NCBI RefSeq assembly: GCF_964204645.1
Contig: NW_027437450.1
Span: 42,001 to 106,000, forward strand
DNA: 64,000 bases
Reading direction: 5' to 3'
From: Tubulanus polymorphus
Taxonomy: Eukaryota > Nemertea > Palaeonemertea > Tubulaniformes > Tubulanidae
The notes beneath the pieces were generated by a model. The model saw nothing but the letters and a program-made list of their open reading frames with translations, was not told the DNA's origin and made no database searches. The position numbers and the translations under genes were made by a program. Shown here one piece after another: positions 24,179 to 35,920 of the stretch; position 1 is the stretch's first letter, and each line of letters begins with the position of its first letter.

Positions 24179-24348
24179 TCAATCATCTTCCTCTCCCACC
24201 ACCATAGTATCATCAACTTCATCTTCATCATCAAAATCACTGCTGTCATCGTCAAATATATCTAAATGATCTTCTTCAGCCGTATTCATCTTAAAAACAG
24301 CTAAACACTCTCGAGGAAAATCAGTTTTCTTATTCTGAATCGCATTGC
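24179..24348 (-). CDS. Orphan 3' terminal exon with acidic tail
   Basis: On the - strand an acceptor (TTATTTTCAG, ending at 24349) opens a 170-base exon that reads 55 residues to TGA, followed immediately by AATAAA (24172-24177 in reverse). The peptide begins NAIQNKKTDFPRECLAVFKM and continues into a strongly acidic stretch rich in D and E, typical of C-terminal tails of nuclear or regulatory proteins. I find no convincing upstream exon on the - strand within the window, and the sequence from 24.4 to 25.1 kb is repeat. It may be the end of a long gene with distant exons, or a stranded fragment. The protein is not recognised. Confidence 0.5.
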
Positions 24349-24399
24349 CTGAAAATAAGAATTAGAACAATTTTTTTGACGTTACCATTTAAGATCTCT

Positions 24400-25860
24400 T
24401 ACATAAGGCAAAGAAGGAACATTTTTGATAGACCATCTCTCTGAAACTTTGATAAGGGGTCCAGGGGCACCATGCCCACTTGGTAAAATGCTTGACATTG
24501 AGACAATTTAGATATCGATGCTCCCCCTGGTGAACAAATATAGAAATACCAAGTTTTTCCGCTATTCAATGCCCCCTGATGTCAAGATACAGAATCTAAT
24601 AAGCTTGACATTCAATACAATCATAAACTCGAGGTCCAGGGACATCATGCATTCTTGGGAGGTGGTTTGAAATGTTCAATACGTATCTAACAGATTCAAT
24701 ATTCAACGCCCCCTGGTAAGCATATACAAAAAACCAATGACCTTTAAACTTGCCACAATCATAGAACATGCTATGAACTATAATTTTGCAAATGGTTATG
24801 GTTACAAACCATACCCATGTAGGCCTACCGATAAAATATAGAAATATCAAGTTATTCAACAATATTCAATGCCCCCTGAGCCCGGTAACCATGAAACCCG
24901 ATGAATTGAAACTCAAAACAATCATAGAACATGTCATGAAGTACAACTTTGCAATGGATTGTGGTTACAGAATATGCATCGGTACCGATATCAATCAGGA
25001 AAATTGTATGATTTTATATTCAGTTCCCCTGGTGGTGAGAGGTATTAATGAAACCCCATTTCCACGGGAGGGGATAAATCCTATGAAGTGCTTAGAATTA
25101 TCAAATACCAAGACTTTAACTTAACCTGTTGATATTTTCCTCAAAAAACATTTTCCATCTACGAATAAGGACTTAGATGACACTAAGATTGCGTGACAGT
25201 TGACTGATCGAAAAATGTCTGGTAGATCCCTTCCCATAGTAGGCCTACACCCATCACAAATTCCTATGGTTGCAAGTTCCAATTGGGCTTAAGAGGCCTT
25301 GCTTGATAGGGTTATATATTCAAAAGCCCACGAATAGCCTCAAATTAAAAAAAAAGTCAGCAGGGCCTCTACTACTTCTATCCGCATTAATAGTTCTACC
25401 TAAAAAAATGCTATATTTAGCTAGGTAGGGCAGAGCCTGTATCAAACCGAACGAACATAAATTTCCACTGGCCTATCAGCACCTTAAGAAGGTGCCATAA
25501 GGCTATAGCTAGGGTAGCTAGGCTATGAAAAAAAAACAGGTGCCGGTGGTGGTGGGGAATCGATCCTTTCAGCTTTTACAGGTCTACACTACAGCCCTAT
25601 TTTCACAACATCAATTTTTCTAGACCGTGACATTTTTCCGTATCTTCTCTTTATTCAGTGAGGTGTCAAAGCCTGCATCACTTTGGTTTCTTTAGTCAAA
25701 AATAGGCCTAAAAATATTAAATACGCATCTTTCTCCATGATTTGAGTGTACAACGCGCCATATGACCTTGAGAAATCAACACCAGTACCGTACGCGATAC
25801 ACTTGCCACAGCTGGATCGCTACCGTAAAATAGAGAACGGTTCGTTGAATGTTGCGTTCG
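24400..25860. other. Degenerate repeats with CCCCCTGG motif
   Basis: Words such as CAATGCCCCCTG, TCATAGAACATG and GGTTATGGTTACA recur loosely between 24.45 and 25.1 kb, suggesting an old tandem or dispersed repeat. The rest is non-coding AT-rich DNA. The 112-codon frame at 24786 is within this repeat. Confidence 0.45.
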
Positions 25861-25868
25861 TTCTATCA

Positions 25869-26268
<400 letters not shown>

Positions 26269-26482
26269 ATTCATATGCTATTGGATGGTCGTCCAGGTCG
26301 TGAGTACCGGTATATAACTTTCTACTGGTGGTGAAAAATATTGCAGCTTTCGTTTAAAGTGGAAGTTTTGGGTCACGCCGTGTATTTGTTAAGCTCTCTG
26401 TCTGTATAACAGTGGCTGCAGCGGCGGCTCACCTGACTATATTTCACATGCAGACAGGATACCACGCTGGAGACCAGTCGAC

Positions 26483-27850
26483 ATGAAACTAACATTTCCA
26501 TCGCCGCCGCTGTTGATGTCACTGCCGCTGCTTATCGTGTTGTTCAGGTTTCCTGTCGCACTAGGTACGTTCACAACAAACAAAAATGCAAAAATGCAAA
26601 TTAAAAAAGAATAAAAAATAATAATTCAAAAGAATTTAAAGGATAAAATACAAAACTAATTTGTAGATAGTGGGTTTTTATCTTATTGGCATAAGAGGTC
26701 TTCACGTGAACACTTAGTCTATTTGATACTTGCCATATAATAACAACGTACGGAAAAACAGAAAGTTCACGAACTTGCAGGGTCTGTCATTGTCCGTGTT
26801 TGATCATCAATATGACTTCGTTACCCGTAACAGTACACGACTGTTAGACCTCTTTCCTTGAGAGGACACTAACTAAAATGTATTCTTCCAGACTTCCTAT
26901 TGTAAAAACGACTATCCGTTCTCAATTTCAGGTGCAAAGACAAACGAGGAGGCGCCGCATCGCGCTCAAGTATTGATCCTAGGCGCAGGCGCTGCCGGTA
27001 ATTCAGCCACTAAATATATACACGATCACGGAGTCAAAGACTTCGTTATCATTGACGCCGAGAACCGAATCGGGGGCAGAGTGAAAGCTTCCGAGTTCGG
27101 TGGTAAGATAGTCGACCCGCTGTGGGATTTGGCCAAAAATTTGACGACTCTATCTCAACGAAACGATAACGCGGGTTAGTTATGACGGTCAAGGTGTCAA
27201 GGTCAAGACTAAGTCCGGAAAGACCTTCAGCGGTGACTACGCGATCTGTACGTTCAGTATCGGAGTCATGCAAAGCGACGCCGTCAAATTCGTACCCAGA
27301 TTTCCCGAAAATAAGCAAATGGCATTTAACGATGGGAACCTACACGAAAATATTCATGCGATTTAACGCCTCTGCGCAACGATTCTGGGACGATGAAGAA
27401 TATATTCTGTACGCACATCCGACCAGAGGTTACTACGCGATGTGGCAGAATCTGGAAGCCGTAGGTCTCCATCCGGCTGGTACGAATATACTTCTAGTAT
27501 CTGTATTCGACGACGAGGCCGATCGAGTATCCCGTCTGCCCGTAGCGACTGTTAAAGCTGAGTTAACCGCCGTATTGAGAAGCATGTACGGAGCGCAGGT
27601 GCCCGAACCCGTTGAGATCCTGGTACACGACTGGCATACTAGCCCTCTCTATTACGGCTCCTTCTCCAACTGGCCCCCGTGGATGTCCGCTGATACGCAC
27701 GCTCTGATGGGCGCTTCTTTAAATCATACGTTGTATTTCGCGGGTGAAGCGTACTCGGCCGGATATTATGGTTATCTTCACGGAGCCATGCATTCCGGAA
27801 ACCAGACAGCGCAACAGATCATCTCCTCAATGGGACTAAAATCAGCGTGA
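26483..27850 (+). pseudogene. Secreted polyamine-oxidase-like FAD amine oxidase, broken
   Basis: Exon 1 (26483-26564) encodes a 27-residue signal peptide rich in P and L. It joins in phase 1 to exon 2, which starts at 26932. Exon 2 opens with the FAD dinucleotide-binding motif GAGAAG, then FVIIDAENRIGGR and GGKIV. The expected central substrate and FAD region is missing: GGKIV is followed by a DPLWDLAKN segment and a stop near 27177. The reading then resumes in another frame (VSYDGQGVKV, CTFSIGV), shifts again near 27330, and continues as a good C-terminal half from GTYTKIFMRF to the conserved FAD motif FAGEAYSAGYYGYLHGA and the end at 27850. In intact relatives this enzyme oxidises polyamines. 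The large deletion plus two frame changes make this copy a pseudogene. Confidence 0.8.
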
Positions 27851-28728
27851 ACCTCCAACTCTGACACAACTTATCACATTCTCACATTCCTATTCATATT
27901 CTATTCAGTAAATCTAAAGGTGAATTAAGAAACCCTAGTTTTTTGTTATTTATTTATGAATTCTAGTATTTGTCGAGAGGCAACTTCCGAGCGCTAGTGA
28001 GCTGTCAATCAAACTACACATTATAGTTTATCTACATCAATTCAAAAATTGATAATTTCCTTAGAAGTGTGATTGCCTTGGCTTGACATAGGTTTTTGAG
28101 AAGAATCAATTGAACTTGAACTGATCTTAACCTTTCGGAAAGTTGCCGCGCATGCGCAGTGGTTTCCACCGCATCAATACGGTCACAGGCAAAAGCGAAG
28201 CCGTTTCATCCCTTGTTATTTTAATATAGTAAGGCGTCGCGCCCGCTGATACTGATCCTTAACAGCTAATTGTTTATCGAAACTCTACAGTGGATAAATA
28301 AACAACATCAACAAGAGGTATTTCTGTGATATTTTGAATTTATTTGCAGTTTAAATTTAGCGCCATTCTCGCGAGATTATCAACAACCCGGAAGTAAAAT
28401 CCAAGCCAGTTTACAAGCCCCTGTGGTAGAAGCTGCTCGCGAGCAACAAATTGTTGTGAAAAGGAAACTTAGTTTAGGTTTATATATCGAGCTTAGTTTT
28501 AAACAGATGTACCCTCATTACAGCAGAAATAGGCTCTATAACTTGTGATGAGTGATTCGTGTTTGAATCCGAGTTAAACAATGAAAATTTTGATTGATTT
28601 CGTTGATCGAAATGGGTATGAATCCTTTTGTTCGCAGTTCTGCGCGAACTGCATTATAACATATTTATATATCTATCTAATTATGTATAAAACTAAGTGT
28701 TATGTTATGTTATAATTCCAATGTAAAT

Positions 28729-28732
28729 AAAG

Positions 28733-28775
<43 letters not shown>
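28729..28775. repeat. (ATT)n tract, possible retroposon tail
   Basis: Follows CAATGTAAATAAAGATT, an arrangement common at 3' ends of LINE- or SINE-type insertions. The upstream 150 bases may be the 3' UTR of such an element, but nothing coding remains. Confidence 0.5.
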
Positions 28776-28778
<3 letters not shown>

Positions 28779-29396
28779 ATTTTGCCATACATTAAACTTG
28801 ACCCAAAAATTCAAATTAATGGTCCAATCGTTACCCGATGCACGAGTTTATCAGACGGTTTATTGATGGCTACTGAAAAAATTCCTGGACGATAATTCCT
28901 GGACGGTAAATGAATTTTTTGGTTGTTCGTTTGTTTGCATGCGCTCCGATGATTAATAACCGACCACGACAGCAATCACAACGTGGTTTGAAAGCAGCCT
29001 CCGTAGGTCAAGGTCAGGGGTATCATCGGGACTGCTGTTTCGACTTCCCATTTGATAGAAATTCATCGAGCTCAGGAAAAACAAATTTGCAAATTTCCAG
29101 ACGCGAAATGGAGCCTGACACTGGTGGTTCAAAACGTTGTCGCTTAAACGCGTGACTCAATTGAATAAGTTCATGTTCTCCTTTTTTCCATCGAAAAAAG
29201 GGGATGAACCTCGATTTTAATCGATTCGATTCGTCGGAAACAAAAAATAGGGGTTCGATTCTCGAAAATCGATCGGAAATCGAAGCACGTACAGCTGGAT
29301 GGAATGGTTCTGGATATTCAAAGTTATGCCGCGGCTTTAGTAGTGAATATATATAGTTTGAGTTCATCTCATATTGTTGCATCAAACCACGAAATA

Positions 29397-29440
29397 GAAT
29401 ATATATATATGGAATATATATATATATATATATACATATT
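29397..29440. repeat. (TA)n microsatellite
   Basis: Two TA runs separated by GGAA, shortly upstream of the 407-residue receptor. Confidence 0.9.
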
Positions 29441-29726
29441 TCTGCGCGTGATTTCAAAAATAATACACGACGAGAAAGTTCACAGTTCGTCTGTAATTTG
29501 CGTGTTGCTGCATAAAGCCGACAGATTCGAAGCGCGTTCAACAACCATGTATGGAAAGAACAGGGAGTGTCAATCTGAAGAGGATACCAATCTTCAGACG
29601 TAAGACAGACAGAGATGTGTAGCGCGGAGAGATATCGTAAACTCGATGCTACATAGAACTGAATCAGTTGATTCGAAGGAGGAAAACTTCAAGTTATTTC
29701 TCAAACGCTCGTGAGATTTATATACG

Positions 29727-30950
29727 ATGAGAAACTTTACGTTACCTCCGCTACCGCTGCCACCGCTGCCACCTCCGACGCGGCCGCCACCTCCGCCACG
29801 GCCACAACAGCCGCAGTTTATCCTGGCTTTCGTACATTTTCTCCGTGATTACGATGTTTATAGACGCATTGATTTCACTGAAGTATTGCTCCTGTATCCG
29901 CTGGGAAGCGTGCTCAACTTTCTGACGATCATTTTACTGATAAAGTGTCGCAGATATCAGTCGGTTCGTTACACGTTCCCTTATCTCATAACAATAGCGT
30001 TTTCGGATCAACTTGTCGTGTTGTTTGGTTTAAGAAAATTCGCTTACATCATGGTAATAACTATAATCCATGGACTAGGATATTATCCGGAATGCAAGAG
30101 TTTTCCTAGGAGGATAAATGCCATCGCATCATGTCCATCGATTTATCATTATTGGTATTATTTCTATCGTGTAATTGAACAGAATATTCCGATATGTTAT
30201 ATCGAGTATTTGCTTAAAAGTCAAGCGATCACTGTGTCTAATTATATCATCGTTGTGATTTCTATCGAGAGATTTCTCTCCGTTCGTTTTCCATTTTTCC
30301 ACATGAAACATTTCACAGTAACTCGCCGTAGATATGCCGTAATAATTGTAATCGTTTTTGCACTAATTTTGAACTTGGATTTACCGATATCTAATCGAAT
30401 TAGGGTATCAAATATTGGCTACTTCAAGTTCTTATGTGGTGGTGGTTATCCAGACAACACCCTCATAATTCGTACATACAGATCTGTTGCGGTATTTATT
30501 CGTGATATAGTCCCGACTTTAATTGTAGTAACAACATCAGTGGCAACTGCTAGAATTCGCCGGGGAGGTAAAACACGTATTGACGCCTCAGATGGCAACA
30601 GTCGTCATAAAACTGAAACCAGTAAAACACTTCTACTAATAGTTCTTGTTTATCTGGTACTAGTAATGCCATACGCTATATGTGACTGTTGGCACAAGTT
30701 GCAACAGTTGATTATCTCGTTAGTGCGTCGAATTAATGGCTTCAGAATCACTGAATATAAAAACCCAATCCTCCACTTCTATTCAATGATGCTGTGGCCA
30801 TTTTTAACCAAGTTGTTTACGATTCCTCGACAGAGCGTTTTCTGCGTGAATTTCTTTATATACGTTACAACGTTGAGAGTTTTCCGACACAAACTTGTCG
30901 GTGTTTTCCGCTGTAACTGTCGCCGAACGATTCCGAGTCAGTCCCAGTAG
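29727..30950 (+). CDS. Divergent class A 7TM receptor, intronless, 407 aa
   Basis: The protein has a proline-rich N-terminus (residues 6-29) with an N-glycosylation sequon at N3. Helices are roughly TM1 52-73, TM2 84-112 with D94, TM3 157-180, TM4 203-222, TM5 252-276, TM6 300-322 and TM7 about 365-384. ER at 181-182 is followed by FLSVRFPF, the DRY-region pattern of class A receptors. C157 and C237 are candidates for the TM3-ECL2 disulfide, and NFFIY (375-379) replaces NPxxY. ICL3 is short and basic. The long ECL3 (about 323-365) is unusual. It is not a copy of the 318-residue receptors. The start is the first ATG in frame and uncertain because of the low-complexity N-terminus. No ligand can be inferred. 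Confidence 0.75.
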   Translation: MRNFTLPPLPLPPLPPPTRPPPPPRPQQPQFILAFVHFLRDYDVYRRIDFTEVLLLYPLGSVLNFLTIILLIKCRRYQSVRYTFPYLITIAFSDQLVVLFGLRKFAYIMVITIIHGLGYYPECKSFPRRINAIASCPSIYHYWYYFYRVIEQNIPICYIEYLLKSQAITVSNYIIVVISIERFLSVRFPFFHMKHFTVTRRRYAVIIVIVFALILNLDLPISNRIRVSNIGYFKFLCGGGYPDNTLIIRTYRSVAVFIRDIVPTLIVVTTSVATARIRRGGKTRIDASDGNSRHKTETSKTLLLIVLVYLVLVMPYAICDCWHKLQQLIISLVRRINGFRITEYKNPILHFYSMMLWPFLTKLFTIPRQSVFCVNFFIYVTTLRVFRHKLVGVFRCNCRRTIPSQSQ

Positions 30951-31831
30951 TTCAGTTAGTTCAATTAATGCGTGATGCTGTTTTATTCGCTATCATTCAG
31001 TGCTGAGTGACAAGCGGGTTCGAGTCCTGCTGACTCCTTGAGGTGTACTTGGCCTTGGTCCTTCCGTGAGAATAAATCGTGGTCAATAAAAACCCCAACA
31101 GGTTTTCTGTTGGGTGAAGGTAAGCCCAGATCCGAACGACGTAATGCTGTATAAACGATATTTTGTACGACTAAAAATATACCGGTACCCGTGTACCAAT
31201 AATCAATTTTCTTCGCTTGATATTTAATGTTGCGATGATAGAAATTTTAATGAGAAAACTAACTAAGTTTTATTGAAGCCTTGAACGATAGAATACATTG
31301 CTTAATATTGTCGATAATGTTAACTGACCGACAATGTTAAGACCGGGAAGATGGGATACCAGGATTCAAATGCATCTGTATTCAGATTTCACTGGCCACG
31401 TTTTGGAAGTAGATTATCGATATTCAATGCCGTCCTTATTGCCATCGAAATTCATTTTAAAGAAAACACCAGGTTGAAAATGACTAATTACAAATAGTCA
31501 GTTTCTATGATACTATTTTGATGTAACACCACCGACAACACCGTATCAGACTTAGTGATTATCGGTTCGAATGATCGAATGTTGATTCCCAGAAGTCGTA
31601 GCCCAGAATGCCGTTCCACAGAGTTCCACGAGTTGAAATTAGTTCATTTTCAATGAAACTCGGAGTCAAATCTTAACTCAAAACAGTACTGTGGAACTGG
31701 GTTCGTTAACAAGAAGTAGATTCAACCACTCATAAGACAGTGGCGCCATCTGACGATTAAGTTATGTGACTACTTCATTGTTTAAACTAGATCCCTTGTT
31801 AGATGATATTACTATTATCAGTATTACTATT
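30951..31831. other. 3' flank of the 407-residue receptor
   Basis: AATAAA lies near 31071. The sequence GCGGGTTCGAGTCCTGCTGA (about 31013) resembles a tRNA B-box, so a tRNA-derived SINE remnant is possible. A short GTTCCACAG/CTGTGGAAC inverted repeat lies at 31613-31700. Confidence 0.4.
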
Positions 31832-31898
31832 ACTGAGTCTACTGTCGAACTGAGTCTACTGTCGAACTGTGTCTACTGTCGAACTGAGTCTACTGTCC
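31832..31898. repeat. 18-bp tandem repeat beside the truncated receptor
   Basis: Four units of GAGTCTACTGTCGAACT just past the stop side of the receptor relic at 31944. The unit resembles the 19-bp repeat near the intact receptors only loosely. Confidence 0.75.
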
Positions 31899-31943
31899 AG
31901 AAAAAGTTGATATTTGACATGTAGGCCTACTTAGAATCGACGG

Positions 31944-32477
31944 TTATTTGTCTGAATTTCTACAGCGGATTTTCGCACAGAAATATTCGCGAATTTCTCG
32001 TCCTAGTAAAAGATATATGTAGAAATTGACCGCGTAGCTACAAACATGGATTTGATTGAAAATGTCATAAAGAAATTCTCGCTGTTCCGGCGAGACTCGT
32101 AAAAATGCGGTGATAGTGGTTGGAAGCGTGAACACCGCAAATGCGAGTGAAACTGTTACAAGCATTATTGTCGTACGTTTTGATCTCGTAGTTTTCTGAT
32201 CGGACGAAACCATTTTCGACCCTCTAAATAACTGAACTATTATAGCGGAATTTGATGTTAGAATGAAAAATAACGGTACGATATGAATGTGAACGACAGT
32301 TACGGTGAAAACGATCATTTGGTCGGAGAGTTCGTAGTAACATCCACTAAACTGATCGGAAACGTACATCGACAAAATAGGTGTGAGGTATAGGACCATT
32401 ACATTCATTGCAATAATTAAGAATATAACAAATCTAGCGAATTTAGGTGTACATATCAAACGAGATGTGAACGGCAA
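31944..32477 (-). pseudogene. Truncated 7TM receptor relic, C-terminal half with open frame
   Basis: An open frame of about 177 codons covers ICL2 (PFTSR) through TM4-TM7 and the C-tail, ending in IRCRN and a short tail. No in-frame ATG exists at its 5' edge (the first codon is TTG), and TM1-TM3 are missing, so it should not make a normal receptor. It diverges from the intact receptors around TM6-TM7 (for example FTLPTTITAF). The 5' breakpoint and flanking sequence match those of the relic at 15093-15640, so truncation happened before their duplication. The open frame could mean recent loss or retained use. Confidence 0.75.
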
Positions 32478-33469
32478 GAAATGACGTATTTCGGTCTCAG
32501 AAAGGTCATTATCCGATTTTTCTTATGATACTGGGCCTTTTGGCGATACATATAATAATAATACTATTAATAGTAATAATAATTTATTCAGCATAAAATC
32601 CATATAAAATATGCTCATTGGCTTTACATCATATATAAAAAGAGAACATAGAAGCAGAGAAAACTAAAACGAATTTAGTTAAAAGCTTTCGATGGGTTTT
32701 GAACTTAGATTTAACATCGATTGAGGGATTAGATTCAATTGGACTAGGTAAAGTATTTCAGAGTACTGAGGCAGAGTACAGGAAACATTGAGGAAATTTG
32801 ATCGATGCATCTTCGAAATTTCCATTGAAAACTTGATTTCTGGGAACAACGTGGCCACAAGTCGGCCATCTTGAATTTTGTGTGTAAAGATACCTATATC
32901 AACTGAATATCAAGACAATCCACCAAAGCGTCTACAAAACTTCCCAAATTGACTGGATTCCGTCTACAGATGAACGAACAGTAACGAAAAGTGAACGCAA
33001 TTTCCCGCTTGGACTTTTAAGTCCCTAATGGACTAAAAAGCGATGTATTTAATTTTGAACTCCTTCCACCCTCTTCGCTCGCATCTCCCCCTTTAAACAG
33101 CATAAAGATCGCCAAAAACACACGAATGAAGATTAGTTGAATGTTGAAAGGGGGTATGACGATAGGGATTTCAATTTTGTAACATATTTCTATAGAACAT
33201 TGATTTCAACATCAAAATCGTTGACGTTGCACAATATATAAAATAGCATATACTTTTGCAGCGAACTTCGATATTTCATCACCTGCTCTGCTTGGGATTG
33301 GAATTTTCGAAAATAACAATGGTAAAAACTCTCGGAAGCTATATTTGATTACCGGGTCTCGGTCGACTAGGTCTTTGATGAAATAACGTTATTATATTTG
33401 CACCCAAACAGTCTGTTAAAATACGCAACGTTATTTACAGACGGTACATTTTGTATATAACCACAAGCA

Positions 33470-33521
33470 TCAGAGGCGCAGACGACATCGAACACACAGC
33501 GACGTGAACAGTCATCAAACC
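33470..33521 (+). promoter_or_regulatory. Putative leader exon and TATA box of copy 6
   Basis: TATATAA at 33454-33460 precedes the leader block. The donor GTAAGT starts at 33522 and the acceptor would be AG at 35079-35080. Confidence 0.5.
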
Positions 33522-34953
33522 GTAAGTAATGAATCAGGGAGGAAATGTTTGCAGAAAATTGTTCAAGCGAATGATTTGGTTTAATTTATTTCGGTGACTT
33601 TAAGGTTTACCGCGGTATGATCACGACTACCGAATATCGAGCATTACTATATGTTTTGAGTATTAATCAAAAAGCTGCTTGTTCGGAAAAACATGCACTC
33701 TTTGTAAGCTCTTTGTTCACTTTGTAAAACATGCACTCTTTACGAGAAATTTGTAGAGGCGTTTTTGTTTATAAAGTCTCTTAGAGTTTAAAAGCTTTTA
33801 ACAGATTTCTTTCATGATTTTTTAATTAAAAGTTGTGATCAAGATACATTCATCAGAGCTTATCTTTGAATGTGGTCTTGGACATGTGGCTGATCAAAGT
33901 GGGTTTGGGTTAAAAAGAATATGACAGTTATTCTAATTGATACGTCAACTATTGAAATCTTGGGAGACTACCATAGTCATTGGGTTGGTGCGCGAGCTAA
34001 GACGGGTCAGTGGAGACTGGGATTGGCTACGAATGTCGTGGTTGTGATATTCACGGAGCCTCCCCTGTTGCGTGAAATCATCGATATGTGGTCGGTGAGA
34101 TCGAATTCAGTAACTGATTTGGGAAAATACCATTATGTAGAAAAAGTAGGACCGTTTTGAGGCCGCGCCGAGCTTTATTGAGGATGAGTTCTATTTCAAG
34201 AAAAAAGGCACTTTTTCACCAGGAAAAATAACACTTTCCTTAATACCATAAGCGGGGATCTTGAAATGATTTCTCGAGTACTTGAATAAGTCATTTGTGA
34301 ATGGATTCTTTTCACTTTTTTTTCATTTTCCAAAATAAAACGTGAAAATTGTAAACACATTTTGACGAAAAAGATCTTGACCCGAATTTTTTTTCACACT
34401 GACTTTTGAAGGGCACTATGAAAATTTTAGGGTTCGTTCACTACCACTGAACACCCTCGATACACGGGAAACACCCTTAACACGGTCTCTTCTCTACGTC
34501 TGAACCATCCTCGCTTGCCAGGGTTTGATTGCCTCACGGCTTAGGGGCCACCAGTCTTGGATTAAGCCAATGATATGCGATGGTTTTCACCGGCAGATTC
34601 GCTACGCATCCCTGATTGGGTACATAGACTGGTGGCCGCTTAGCGGTTCGACGGTTCCTGGCTGACAAGAGCGCACTTTTAATAACAATAACGATTTCAC
34701 GCGGGGACAATACATATCTCAATTATCTGTCGGTTATTGATAAATGCCAAAACACCGGAGTGGTACCTGCAGCGAGTGAGGGTGACATCTGACGCCCATT
34801 TCATTTTTTTCATATGATAGATTATTCAATGATTCGACTGGCGTGTTTCAGTGGATTTAAGCATCGGAAAACGAATGAAATATCCAAACGTTTGATTTTA
34901 CAATATTTTGTATTTATGAACATCATTATCATTATTAAGTATCTTAATCGCCT

Positions 34954-35004
34954 TTGCGGCCGATCACATGTGCGTTCATCATAGGAATCGGGCCTTAAAC
35001 AGGG
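34954..35004 (+). promoter_or_regulatory. Proximal conserved box, copy 6
   Basis: CACATGTGCG with the TTCATCATAGG and CCTTAAACAGG modules is identical in layout to copy 4. Confidence 0.35.
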
Positions 35005-35101
35005 TGAATATAGGTTGCCGTAGAATTCGCCAGTTAATTTCTTAATGATTCATATAGGTATCATTTGATTTAGTGAAAAGTTACTGAACGCTATCACCAC
35101 G

Positions 35102-35920
35102 ATGAAGTCGATCATTGCATTATTATGTAAGTAATTCGTTATAATACTGTAATTCCATGAGTATCTCACGACTTTTTCACGATATACAATGGATGGTTTT
35201 TCCCTAATTTTATGTATGTTTTTCAAGTCGTAGCGGTTGTTGGTGTCGCATTTGCGCGTTACACGGTCGAACAGTACCAGACAATGTGTAGTCAACATTG
35301 CGATAGAGAATCGGGAAGGGTCACCGACCTGACTGAGAGAGCAAGGCTTTTACAAACTTGTAAAAGGTAAGTTAAATTTTCTAGTGATCAGTAAAATATT
35401 CTTGCCGTATAATCACTCAGCGTGTTCATCCTACGTACGCGGGCGGCAAACAAACCCCGGCAAGCGAGGGTATGTTGTACCTAGAGGTACGTATAGATCC
35501 AATAGCTAAATGATCTCCAGATATCGTTTTGAATCTCGTCCAGGTTCAGTAGGCAATTTTTACAAAATCACGTCACTGAAAAAAAAAATTGTAAGTGCCT
35601 AGTTCTGTCGCTAGGTGGCGAATTTGGGCCATTCAAGTTTCATCGAGATCCACACACCATAAACGAAGCTAAGCATCCGAACCAATAACGCGTCTATTGA
35701 TATCTAGCTCTAGCTTAAATCTATATTTGGGGGAGGGACTCAAGTTGTAGAGGATGTTTGAATGAAAGAGATAACTAATCTTTGCATTTTCATTTTCAGC
35801 CATTGTGAGATTACCGCAATGTGTTTAAGATCAAAGTGCGGCGGATCGATTCAATCTGCAGAGGATGTGTGTTTCGTGAACTGCCAGCGTGCTGCTGCGC
35901 AAGCTTGCATGACTTCGTAA
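35102..35920 (+). CDS. Secreted cysteine-rich peptide, copy 6 (subtype C)
   Basis: Exons 35102-35126, 35228-35366 and 35800-35920 encode 94 residues. It matches copy 4 except for a few residues in the loop after the second cysteine (RES for QQS) and one K/R change. It has nine cysteines, including C91 near the C-terminus. The stop overlaps AATAAA at 35920-35925. It sits between the truncated receptor at 31944-32477 and copy 7, the same order as relic, copy 4, copy 5 at 15-23 kb. Confidence 0.82.

Larger units (their letters stand above)
27851..29726. other. Spacer between oxidase relic and 407-residue receptor
   Basis: AT-rich DNA with the ATT and TA repeats already listed. No supported gene. 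Confidence 0.5.

Noticed and set aside
24786-25124. 112-codon + strand frame
   Set aside because: Lies in degenerate repeat sequence with repeated words such as TCATAGAACATG; no protein features.
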